Assembly (NCBI GenBank): GCA_964352225.1 | Contig: CAYGRM010000063.1 | Span: 1-22,648, forward strand | Direction: 5' to 3' | Origin: CAJQQY01 sp964352225 | GTDB taxonomy: Bacteria; Bacteroidota; Bacteroidia; Chitinophagales; Saprospiraceae | Length of the DNA stretch: 22,648 nt | Shown: piece after piece, positions 7,069-14,322 of the stretch | Layout: every line of letters starts with the position of its first letter | Numbering within the stretch: the first letter of the stretch is position 1 | Made by a program: the position numbers and the translations under genes | Notes under the pieces: model-generated | The model's input: only the letters and a program-made list of their open reading frames with translations | Told to the model about the DNA's origin: nothing | Databases searched by the model: none

Positions 7069-9555
7069 ATGAAAAAATTAATTCTCTTATCTGCGATTTT
7101 TACTCTTATGGCAAATGTTATGATGGCGCAGCCACTTAACAAGCAAACTCCTGCTATGATGATTGAAACAGGTGATGAGCAAGTAGAGTTGCTCAATTTT
7201 TATGGTGCTTTGGAGTGGTATGAAAAGGCGTATGATGCAGACAAAGATTTGCGAAATAATGATTTGGCGTATAAAATTGCCAATCTACATTATATGTTGC
7301 GTGATTATAAGAAAGCGGAACGATGGTATAAAAAGGTAGTAACTAAAACATATCGAAAAGGAACTAACCCTTACTTACCAGAAGCAAGATTCATCTATGG
7401 TCGAACATTAAAAATGGCTGAGAATTATGATGAGGCTATTGTTCAATTAGATATGTATCTGAAAGAATCTAAAAATGCAGTCAATAAACCTTTGGCTGAA
7501 GCTGAATTAACAGGAGCTCAGATGGCATTAGGAATGACTCCGGTAACTGGCGTTTTTATTGACAATGCTGGAAAAGCAAATACCAAAACAACTGAAACTT
7601 CTCCGTTTTTAACTGATGATGGAACATTATATTATGCTTCATTTTTGAGTGATGAATTTACCATCATCGATGGAAAAGAAGGTGATTACCACTTGAAAAT
7701 TGCTACTTCTACTCGTAAAGAATTGAAGAAAAGAAGAGGACGAGGTACCAAGAAAAAAGATGATGAAGACGAGGAACCTGAATTAGGAGATTTTGAAAAA
7801 GGAAAAGCAATCACTACCAAAATTAATCGAGAAGGTTATCATACCGGTAATGTTACTATTTCTCCTGATGGAAACACTATGTTTTTTACCCGGATGCAAA
7901 TGGAATTAGATGGAAAAGGAAATACGGTGGGTGAAAGTAAATTATTCTATAGTGAGAGAAATGGAAATAGTTGGAACGGAGCCAAAGAGGTAGAAGGAGT
8001 CAATGGGGAATGGTTGGTGAAACATCCAGCAGTTGGGGAGCACTTTGGAAATGAGGTTTTGTTTTTCTCAGCTGATATGCCAGGAGGAGAAGGTGGATAT
8101 GATATTTATTATGCCACTAAAAAAGGTGATGGTGTCTACGGAGACCCGATCAATTTAGGGGAAGTATTAAATACTCCGGGAGATGATATTACGCCATTTT
8201 ACAGAGATGGAAATCTTTATTTCAGTTCTACGGGACACCCTGGAGTTGGAGGATTCGATATCTTTTCATCACAATGGAATGGATCTTATTGGACCAAGCC
8301 TATCAATTTAGGAAAAGGATATAATTCACCAGTTGATGATTTTTATTTTTCATTAGATAAAAGTGGATACAACGGAGCATTAATTTCTAATCGAGTAGGA
8401 ACTAAATCTGTCAAAAGTAAAACTTGTTGTGATGACATTTTTATCATAAAAATCCCAGAAGTTGTTTTGGAATTAATGGCAACTACCTTTGATGATAAAG
8501 ATCAAGCATTGCCAGGCGTTTCACTTTCTTTGATTGAAGTAGTGGATGGAAACCGTGGTGATACAGATGCTCAAACAAATGCTAAAGGAAATAACTTTGG
8601 ATTCACTTTGAATGAAGAAAGATCATACATGGTGATTGGAAAAGCTGAAGGTTATTTTCCAGATACAGCTTATTTGAATACGGTTGGATTAACTGAATCA
8701 ACTGTAATCGAAAGACAGCTGAAATTAATGCCAGTTCCAGTACCTGTTGTTGAAACGGAGAGAGAGATTTTTATTGATAAACCAATTGAGTTACAGAATA
8801 TCTTATTTGATTTCGATGACTCGAAAATTTTATCAGAATCAGAGCCAGATTTGCAATTTGTATTGGAAATCATGAATCAATACCCAGACATGGTAGTTGA
8901 ATTAGGTTCCCATACCGATGCTCAGGGTAATGATAGTTATAACCAAAGATTATCACAAAGAAGAGCATCAAGTTCTAAATCATGGTTGACAGAAAGAGGA
9001 ATCGCGCCAAACCGAATCAAAGCAGTTGGTTATGGTGAAACTCAAATCAGAAATCAATGTGTGAATGGTGTGAAATGTCCAGATGAAGAGCATAGATATA
9101 ATCGTAGAACTGAGTTTAAAATTATTGCTGGACCAACTAGTATTAAAGTAAAGCAAGAGCGATTAGAAAAATCTAATGGCAACGGCGGAATTGGAGCAGT
9201 TCAACCTACTCAAAATCAAAAAGGAACCACAAAGTTAGTTTTTGAAAAAGATTCATACGACTTAGGTGAGTTAGTTCAAGGTGAAAAAAGAAAGTTAACG
9301 TTCAAATTCACGAACGAAGGAACCGAAGATGTAAAAATTGATTTCGCAACTGGTTCTTGTGGATGTACTGTTCCTGATTGGCCACGTAAAACTTTTAAGC
9401 CCGGGGAGTCTGGTCAGATCGAAGTAGAATATGATAGCCATGACAAAGAAGGATTACAAGAGAATACCGTTGATGTGTACCTAGTCAATGTAGACGAAAA
9501 AGGATACCCGATGGTTTACATCGCGAAGTTCCAAGCATTCGTGAAAAAGAAATAA
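7069..9555 (+). CDS. PorE-like TPR/PD40/OmpA protein with C-terminal DUF1573 domain
   Basis: 828 aa from ATG 7069; an in-frame TTG at 7063 is a less likely start because the signal peptide MKKLILLSAI...MMAQ begins at the ATG. Order: TPR-like helices (about 30-155), a PD40 beta-propeller (about 165-460; repeats such as SPDGNTMFFTR, GGEGGYDIYYA, GVGGFDIFS) with a charged Lys/Asp/Glu loop (about 215-245), a carboxypeptidase-regulatory-like fold (about 465-555), and an OmpA C-terminal domain (about 575-688). The OmpA domain carries TDAQGNDSYNQRLSQRRA, with Asp617 and Arg632 for peptidoglycan binding. The first four domains match the architecture of PorE, the periplasmic T9SS subunit that ties the outer-membrane complex to peptidoglycan. 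An additional DUF1573/Ig-like domain follows (about 721-828, with GSCGCTVPDW). It probably forms an operon with PorP/SprF, and a strong terminator ends the unit. Confidence 0.93.
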   Translation: MKKLILLSAIFTLMANVMMAQPLNKQTPAMMIETGDEQVELLNFYGALEWYEKAYDADKDLRNNDLAYKIANLHYMLRDYKKAERWYKKVVTKTYRKGTNPYLPEARFIYGRTLKMAENYDEAIVQLDMYLKESKNAVNKPLAEAELTGAQMALGMTPVTGVFIDNAGKANTKTTETSPFLTDDGTLYYASFLSDEFTIIDGKEGDYHLKIATSTRKELKKRRGRGTKKKDDEDEEPELGDFEKGKAITTKINREGYHTGNVTISPDGNTMFFTRMQMELDGKGNTVGESKLFYSERNGNSWNGAKEVEGVNGEWLVKHPAVGEHFGNEVLFFSADMPGGEGGYDIYYATKKGDGVYGDPINLGEVLNTPGDDITPFYRDGNLYFSSTGHPGVGGFDIFSSQWNGSYWTKPINLGKGYNSPVDDFYFSLDKSGYNGALISNRVGTKSVKSKTCCDDIFIIKIPEVVLELMATTFDDKDQALPGVSLSLIEVVDGNRGDTDAQTNAKGNNFGFTLNEERSYMVIGKAEGYFPDTAYLNTVGLTESTVIERQLKLMPVPVPVVETEREIFIDKPIELQNILFDFDDSKILSESEPDLQFVLEIMNQYPDMVVELGSHTDAQGNDSYNQRLSQRRASSSKSWLTERGIAPNRIKAVGYGETQIRNQCVNGVKCPDEEHRYNRRTEFKIIAGPTSIKVKQERLEKSNGNGGIGAVQPTQNQKGTTKLVFEKDSYDLGELVQGEKRKLTFKFTNEGTEDVKIDFATGSCGCTVPDWPRKTFKPGESGQIEVEYDSHDKEGLQENTVDVYLVNVDEKGYPMVYIAKFQAFVKKK

Positions 9556-9586
9556 GAAAAATTAAAATCACTTGATTTTAGAAGAG

Positions 9587-9621
9587 AGAGTCATTCTATT
9601 CATTTAGAATGACTCTTTTTT
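9587..9621 (+). terminator. Strong intrinsic terminator of the porP-porE unit
   Basis: A perfect 12-bp stem (9587-9598 with 9605-9616) with a 6-base loop is followed by five or more T. It sits 31 bases after the stop codon of the PorE-like gene. Confidence 0.92.
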
Positions 9622-9854
9622 ATTGAAAGTTAACAAATACTTTACGCTAATTACTATAAAATAAAATGTAGGATTTTTAACTTTGTGTCATCAGATAAAT
9701 CATTCTAATTTTAATCCGATCTACATAATTTTCCTTTAAAACCTTTCTGAGAGAAATTTAACTCCAAGCAAATGATGACCTAGGTATTCTGGTACCTACG
9801 CGTTATTCCTATTATTAATTTAAATCTTATTTTTTAAAACAAAAACACATAATT
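9622..9854. other. Gene-free stretch with a possible promoter and long leader
   Basis: No ORF with coding character was found here. TAACTTTG (9678-9685) is an exact TAnnTTTG match but lacks a TTG at the usual distance. If used, it gives a leader of about 160 bases. A weak hairpin (AGGTA...TACCT, near 9782-9797) lies within that leader. Confidence 0.4.
9678..9685 (+). promoter_or_regulatory. Possible -7 element for the 403-aa T9SS cargo gene
   Basis: TAACTTTG equals the TAnnTTTG consensus. The region at the proper -33 distance is TATAAA-like and contains no TTG, so confidence is low. Confidence 0.3.
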
Positions 9855-11066
9855 ATGAAGAATTTTTTACTTACGTTTTCGATTTTTTTATTGGCATTTT
9901 CATGTTCTTGGGCTCAAGATGATATTCCTGTTTTATATAATTTTACTGGATTTACAGGTTCTGGTTTTGCTTCAAGTCCTAGTGCGGGACAATTAGACTC
10001 CGATTCTTGGATTGTTACAGGATTTAGCGATGGATCCGTGACCTTTGGCGGAACTGAAACTACTGGTGATTTTGCTAGGGGAAATACGACTGGAGGAGAA
10101 ACAACTGGAGGAATTTATTCTTTAAATAATGGAGCAATATGGATACAACCTGGAGGGAGTGATTTTACTCCTGGTACAATTCAATTGAAGGTCCGTAATA
10201 ATAGTGGTTCAACAATGGCGAATATTCAAGTAAAATATAATATAGTTTACTTGAATGACCAAGGTCGAGGGAATTCACTCAACTTCTCATGGGTAACGGG
10301 AACTGGATCAGGATCTGTTGCCGCTGCGGATTTTACTTCACCAGCAACGGCTGATGCAAATCCAGAGATTGAAACAGTAACTAGAGATTTTGAAATAACT
10401 GGAGTTAATCTAGTTGACGGAGATGACTTAATTTTAACTTGGACTGGAGATGATGCAACAGGAAGTGGATCACGTGATGAAATGGGATTGGATAATGTGG
10501 AAGTTCTAGAGGCAATTGCAATGCCTGTAACACTTACTTCTTTCGAAGCAAAACCTTCTCAACAAAAATCCATAACCCTCACCTGGCAAACCGCCTCCGA
10601 AGAAAACAACGACTACTTCTCCATCGAGCACAGCACCGACGGAATTAGCTTCCGAGAAATCGCAACCCAAGCTGGAAATGGAACAACCAACATCGTTCAA
10701 AATTATTCTTTCCTTCACCGAGAAGTAGAAAACGGCCTACACTACTACCGCTTAAAGCAAGTAGATTTTGATGGAAAATTTGAATACACCAATATCGTAA
10801 CGGCAAAAGTGAGTCACTCCAATGACGATGTTATCTTAACGCCAAATCCAACTTCCAATGTGATTTTGATTCAAACCAAAACACCATTCGAAAGAGATGC
10901 AGATTTTCAAATTTTAAATATGCAAGGACAAGTAGTCTTGTCAAGTGTATTGCAGGAAGGAACGGCTAACTTAGAAGTGAACATAGCTGATTTTCCAGTT
11001 GGAATTTATTATTTACAACTATTCGTAGATAATGATGTGATGATGAAAAAAATTATCAAGCAGTAA
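9855..11066 (+). CDS. Secreted protein with T9SS type A sorting domain
   Basis: 403 aa. Signal peptide about 1-20 (ends SWAQ). Residues about 25-215 are a Gly/Thr/Ser-rich beta region (VLYNFTGFTGSGFA..., then DEMGLDNVEV), resembling a jelly-roll or adhesion-type domain of unknown ligand. Residues about 224-318 are a FnIII-like module often placed before Bacteroidota sorting domains (LTSFEAK..., LTWQTASEENNDYFSIEHS, YYRLKQVDFDGKFEY). Residues about 327-403 (LTPNPTSN...VGIYYLQL...KKIIKQ) form a T9SS type A sorting domain. It is expected to be exported through T9SS; function otherwise unknown. From about 10,550 to 10,760 codons become clearly richer in C-ending forms than on either side. A terminator follows the gene. 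Confidence 0.88.
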   Translation: MKNFLLTFSIFLLAFSCSWAQDDIPVLYNFTGFTGSGFASSPSAGQLDSDSWIVTGFSDGSVTFGGTETTGDFARGNTTGGETTGGIYSLNNGAIWIQPGGSDFTPGTIQLKVRNNSGSTMANIQVKYNIVYLNDQGRGNSLNFSWVTGTGSGSVAAADFTSPATADANPEIETVTRDFEITGVNLVDGDDLILTWTGDDATGSGSRDEMGLDNVEVLEAIAMPVTLTSFEAKPSQQKSITLTWQTASEENNDYFSIEHSTDGISFREIATQAGNGTTNIVQNYSFLHREVENGLHYYRLKQVDFDGKFEYTNIVTAKVSHSNDDVILTPNPTSNVILIQTKTPFERDADFQILNMQGQVVLSSVLQEGTANLEVNIADFPVGIYYLQLFVDNDVMMKKIIKQ

Positions 11067-11087
11067 TTTTTAATTTACTCTCAAAAG

Positions 11088-11126
11088 AAAAGCCATCTCG
11101 ATTACTCGGGATGGCTTTCTTTTTTA
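11088..11126. terminator. Terminator between convergent genes
   Basis: A 13-bp stem (11090-11102 with 11107-11119, one G:U) with a 4-base loop is followed by CTTTTTT. Read on the minus strand it is followed by a T-rich stretch (TTTTCTTTTGAG). It can therefore serve both the 403-aa cargo gene and slyD, which converge on it. Confidence 0.88.
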
Positions 11127-11160
11127 GTGCTATAAAGAAATGTGTCAAACACCTATTAAT

Positions 11161-11640
11161 TTAGTGAGCTCCACCTTCTCCATGAACATGTCCATGAGAC
11201 AATTCATCTTCAGTTGCCGCTCGTACTTCTTTCACTTCTACTTTGAAGTTCAAAATAACTCCAGCCAAAGGATGATTTCCATCAACCATTACTTGTTGAT
11301 CATTCACGTCAACGATAGTCACCATAATTGGTCCTTGCTCGCTATTCGCTTGAAATTGCATACCAACTTGAATGTCAGGCACATGCCCAAAATGCTCTCT
11401 TGGAACTGCCTGCAATAACTGCTCATCTCGAGCACCATAACCTTCTTCAGGTTTGATCGCAACGTCTAATTTATCACCCGCTACTTTGCCTTCTAATTCT
11501 TTTTCCAAACCAGGAATCAAAGCACCTGTTCCGTGTAAATATTTTAACGGTTCACGACCAGTTGAAGTATCAATGACAACGCCATCATTGTCAGTAAGAG
11601 TGTAGTCAATAGCTACTACTACGTTTTTCTCGATATTCAT
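11161..11640 (-). CDS. slyD: SlyD-type FKBP peptidyl-prolyl cis-trans isomerase
   Basis: 159 aa with no signal peptide, so cytoplasmic. The FKBP start (VVVAIDYTLTDNDGVVIDTS) and the GREPLKYLHGTGALIPGLEKELEG block are typical. An insert-in-flap chaperone domain follows (about 65-125, with GYGARDEQLLQAVPREHF). The FKBP fold resumes at NHPLAGVILNFKVEVKEVRAAT. The C-terminus is His-rich (HGHVHGEGGAH), as in metal-binding SlyD proteins, though shorter than in E. coli. It likely catalyses proline isomerisation, acts as a folding chaperone, and may bind nickel. The ATG at 11638-11640 is well supported by the family start. A minus-strand -7 motif lies at 11782-11789. It converges with the T9SS cargo gene over a shared terminator. 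Confidence 0.93.
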   Translation of the reverse strand: MNIEKNVVVAIDYTLTDNDGVVIDTSTGREPLKYLHGTGALIPGLEKELEGKVAGDKLDVAIKPEEGYGARDEQLLQAVPREHFGHVPDIQVGMQFQANSEQGPIMVTIVDVNDQQVMVDGNHPLAGVILNFKVEVKEVRAATEDELSHGHVHGEGGAH

Positions 11641-11965
11641 TTTTCTAATTTTTTCAGATAAAAATCTATTGATAAAAAAGAGGCAAGTACCCTTGTCTGA
11701 TTAACCATGAAGAAGATGCTTTGGAAGAAAAATCGACAAGGAAAAAATGGAAGAAAAAGGCTTACCTTTTGAAATTTGGCGCAAATATAAGTTTTTTGTG
11801 GAAAAAAATAAGACTCAAACCTTTCCAAACGACAAATTCTTAAAATTTAAGATTTCTATAAGAGACTTTTACGGTAATTAAAAGACTTAATAAATAAACC
11901 TATTCGTTGAATTAACAGTTACTTTTACGACGGAAAAATAGTTTGATTTTACATAAAATAAATAC
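11641..11965. other. 325-bp divergent intergenic region
   Basis: This separates slyD (minus) from the 547-aa gene (plus). It contains a good minus-strand -7 motif (11782-11789) and an AT-rich stretch before the plus-strand gene. A short minus-strand ORF (from ATG at 11708) overlaps the slyD start by ATGA and would encode 23 residues. Its coding status is doubtful. Confidence 0.5.
11782..11789 (-). promoter_or_regulatory. Putative -7 element of the slyD promoter
   Basis: On the minus strand the sequence is ACTTATATTTGCGCC; TATATTTG is an exact TAnnTTTG. The closest upstream TTG is 26 bases away, longer than usual. Transcription from here would give a leader of about 135 bases before the slyD ATG. 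Confidence 0.45.
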
Positions 11966-13609
11966 ATGAAAAAATTTAATTTAATCTTTTTTGCAATGCT
12001 AAACTTACTTTTAGTAAATGCGATTTATGCCCAATCTGATTCTGAATTTTCAGGAGAAATGACTTGGGGGCAAGAATATAAAGAACCTTCCAATTCTTAC
12101 CTTTCTGAAATTTTGGGAAATGATGGATCTGGGTTTTATGCCCTTAGACGACAACTTAAAGGAGGGATTATGACCGGAGGGAGTCCACAAAAAATCTATA
12201 TTGAAAAATATGATCAGGACATGAAATTGAAAAAATCGAAAGAGATCGATTTGCGATACAAAAAGAAAAAGAGAGATTTTGAAAAAGTGCTTTATTTGAA
12301 TAACCAATTTTACTTGTTGACTTCTTTTAATAATAAAGCTCATAAGGCTAATTATCTTTTTGTTCAATCTATTAAAAAGAAGACATTGACACTTAACAAG
12401 AAGATAAATAAAATTGCAGAGTCGCCTGCACGGGATGAATACCGAGAAGGGAAATTTAATTTTCATGTTTCCAAAGATAGTTCGAACGTATTGGTTTACA
12501 GTCAATTACCTAATCAAAAGAAAGCATCGGAAAGATTTTCAATACAGATTTTTGATAATAACTTTGAGAAAAAATGGGAAAAAGATATTCAATTACCTTA
12601 CCCCGATAATCGTTTTTCTATAACTGATTATCGAGTAGATAATAATGGAAACGTATACTTACTTGGTATTTTGTATGAAAATCAATCAGGGTTTTTAAGA
12701 AGGAATACTAACTATCAATATGTCATTTTAGCTTATACCCAAAATGGCGAAGCGTCAGAAGAATATAATGTAAACTTGAAAGATAAATTTATCACCGATC
12801 TTACTTTTCGAGTTGGAAAAGATGGAAAATTAATATGTTCTGGTTTTTATTCTGAGAAAAATAGCTTTAGTATCAAAGGGACTTATTTTTTCCAAATCGA
12901 TCCTAAAAACTCTCAGGTATACAATTCAAATTATAAAGAGTTTGATTTCGAGTTCGTAACGGAATACTATTCTGATCGAAGAAAAAGAAAAGCAAAAAAA
13001 GCGGAGGAAGAAGGTGATACTAGACGATCAGCCGAATTGTATCAGTATTCTCTCAATGATTTGATTTTGAGAAGTGATGGAGGAGCAGTTTTGGTCGCTG
13101 AGCAATATTATGTGGAGCGAAGAGAAGATAATCGATTTACCAATGGTGGATTTTATAATCCATATGGTTTTCGGAATAATCAATTCCGTGAAAATATCGA
13201 ATACTACTATAATTATAATGATATCATCATAGTTAATATCAGACCAAATGGTGAAATCGAGTGGGCAAGCCGTATCCCAAAAAGACAAGAGACACGAAAC
13301 GATGGAGGTTACTATTCTAGTTATGCTATGGCAATCGTGAGAGATAAGATTTGTTTTGTGTACAATGATAATGGTAGAAACTTTGGTGCTAAAGATAATA
13401 ATCGGCGATATGGATTTAATGGTTCCAATTCTATTCTTGCATTGACGGAAGTAGGGATGGATGGAAGTGTAAATACTTATCCAATTAGTAGTAATCGAGA
13501 GCAAGGAATTATCACTCGCCCAAAAATTTGTAAACAAATAGGGAAAAAAGAAGTCGCCATCTTTGGGGAAAGAGGAAAGCGATTTAGATTCGGAAAATTA
13601 GAATTGTAA
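11966..13609 (+). CDS. Exported protein of unknown function (547 aa)
   Basis: A signal peptide (about 1-23, ending IYAQ) shows export. I do not recognise a named family. The body contains repeated blade-like segments (VDNNGNVYLLGILY, VGKDGKLICSGFY, LRSDGGAVLVAEQYY, RPNGEIEWASRIPK), suggesting a beta-propeller-like fold over about 60-540. Residues about 337-353 form a very basic-acidic run (DRRKRKAKKAEEE), and about 385-418 is an Asn/Tyr/Phe-rich loop. There is no T9SS tail, lipobox or OmpA domain, so it is probably periplasmic or associated with the outer membrane. A palindromic element begins three bases after its stop, followed by purN. My impression that such DGGAVLVAEQYY/GEIEW proteins are widespread in Bacteroidota is from memory. 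Confidence 0.8.
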   Translation: MKKFNLIFFAMLNLLLVNAIYAQSDSEFSGEMTWGQEYKEPSNSYLSEILGNDGSGFYALRRQLKGGIMTGGSPQKIYIEKYDQDMKLKKSKEIDLRYKKKKRDFEKVLYLNNQFYLLTSFNNKAHKANYLFVQSIKKKTLTLNKKINKIAESPARDEYREGKFNFHVSKDSSNVLVYSQLPNQKKASERFSIQIFDNNFEKKWEKDIQLPYPDNRFSITDYRVDNNGNVYLLGILYENQSGFLRRNTNYQYVILAYTQNGEASEEYNVNLKDKFITDLTFRVGKDGKLICSGFYSEKNSFSIKGTYFFQIDPKNSQVYNSNYKEFDFEFVTEYYSDRRKRKAKKAEEEGDTRRSAELYQYSLNDLILRSDGGAVLVAEQYYVERREDNRFTNGGFYNPYGFRNNQFRENIEYYYNYNDIIIVNIRPNGEIEWASRIPKRQETRNDGGYYSSYAMAIVRDKICFVYNDNGRNFGAKDNNRRYGFNGSNSILALTEVGMDGSVNTYPISSNREQGIITRPKICKQIGKKEVAIFGERGKRFRFGKLEL

Positions 13610-13612
13610 TAA

Positions 13613-13711
13613 TTTGCCGCAGACTTTTTATGACTCATATGACTTTTCGCAGATTAAATTTTAAAGTCAGTCTGTGAAAAGTTTTAAAAGTCTTAAAAAG
13701 TCAGCGGCAAA
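13613..13711. repeat. Long palindromic intergenic element, TTTGCC family copy 1
   Basis: An imperfect inverted repeat has arms of about 44 bases. The left arm starts TTTGCCGCAGACTTTTTA at 13613. The right arm ends with the near-complement of that, TAAAAAGTCAGCGGCAAA, at 13711. A few mismatches occur along the arms. It starts three bases after the stop of the 547-aa gene and ends 12 bases before the purN ATG. It shares the TTTGCC(A/G)CAGACTTT end and an internal TTTCGCAGA with the element at 19361-19470. Confidence 0.8.
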
Positions 13712-13723
13712 AAAATAATAAAA

Positions 13724-14293
13724 ATGAAACATATCGCCATATTCGCCACAGGAGGCGGAAGCAATGCTCAAAAAATTATCGATCACTTCGAAAATCATGA
13801 CGCAGCTAAAGTCAGTTTAATCATTTCTAATAAAAAAACAGCTGGCGTTTTAGAGAGAGCAGCGGCTAAAAATATACCTACCTTAATCCTAAATCGAGAA
13901 GAATTTTATCAAACAGAAGATATATTACAAAAATTAGATACGTTTCAGATTGATTTCATCGTATTGGCGGGCTTTTTGTGGTTAATGCCAACATATTTAG
14001 TAAAATCATATGTGAATAAAGTGGTAAATATTCACCCAGCACTTTTACCAAAATATGGAGGCAAAGGAATGTATGGCATGAATGTTCATCGAGCAGTACA
14101 TGCCGCACAAGAGGCAGAAAGTGGAATGACTATACACTATGTCAATGAGCATTACGATGAAGGCGCCATTATTTTTCAAGCTAAATGTTCCCTTCAATCA
14201 ACTGACTCACCAGAAGATATTGCCAAAAAAGTGCTTCAATTGGAACATCAACATTACCCTAAGGTAATTGAAAACCTAATTTTAGAAACTTAA
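13724..14293 (+). CDS. purN: Phosphoribosylglycinamide formyltransferase (GART)
   Basis: 189 aa, the usual length of PurN. It transfers the formyl group of 10-formyl-tetrahydrofolate to GAR, the third step of purine synthesis, in the cytoplasm. The phosphate-binding N-terminus IAIFATGGGSNAQKI is present. The catalytic motif VNIHPALLPKYGGKGMYG provides Asn102 and His104, and HYVNEHYDEGAII provides Asp145. All three catalytic residues are intact. The GKGMYG-type loop is typical of Bacteroidota PurN. The ATG at 13724 lies 12 bases past the palindromic element. The next gene follows after 29 bases and may be co-transcribed, although its role is unrelated. Confidence 0.96.
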   Translation: MKHIAIFATGGGSNAQKIIDHFENHDAAKVSLIISNKKTAGVLERAAAKNIPTLILNREEFYQTEDILQKLDTFQIDFIVLAGFLWLMPTYLVKSYVNKVVNIHPALLPKYGGKGMYGMNVHRAVHAAQEAESGMTIHYVNEHYDEGAIIFQAKCSLQSTDSPEDIAKKVLQLEHQHYPKVIENLILET

Positions 14294-14322
14294 TTATTGT
14301 ATAAAAAAATAAACACCGATTT

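Noticed and set aside
9855..9914. Lipobox in the 403-aa cargo protein (FSC at residue 17)
   Set aside because: The residues before the Cys (LAFSC) have Phe at an unfavourable position, while WAQ is a good signal peptidase I site. T9SS cargo of this kind is normally cleaved by signal peptidase I.
11707..11772. Basic 21-codon plus-strand ORF (MKKMLWKKNRQGKNGRKRLTF)
   Set aside because: It lies in an A-rich leader, opposite to slyD transcription and far from the next plus-strand gene. Lys/Arg-rich short ORFs are expected by chance in such sequence.
11637..11828. 63-codon minus-strand ORF upstream of slyD
   Set aside because: Most of it lies upstream of or across the likely slyD promoter (11782-11789), and its Phe/Cys-rich sequence looks non-coding. 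Only its last 23 codons, in the leader, are kept as a weak finding.
12050..12505. 151-codon antisense ORF inside the 547-aa gene
   Set aside because: It is the reverse reading of a strongly coding plus-strand gene with a signal peptide and regular composition. The antisense product has no recognisable domain.
13028..13537. 169-codon antisense ORF inside the 547-aa gene
   Set aside because: Ile/Ser-rich low-quality translation on the opposite strand of a real gene, with no family features.
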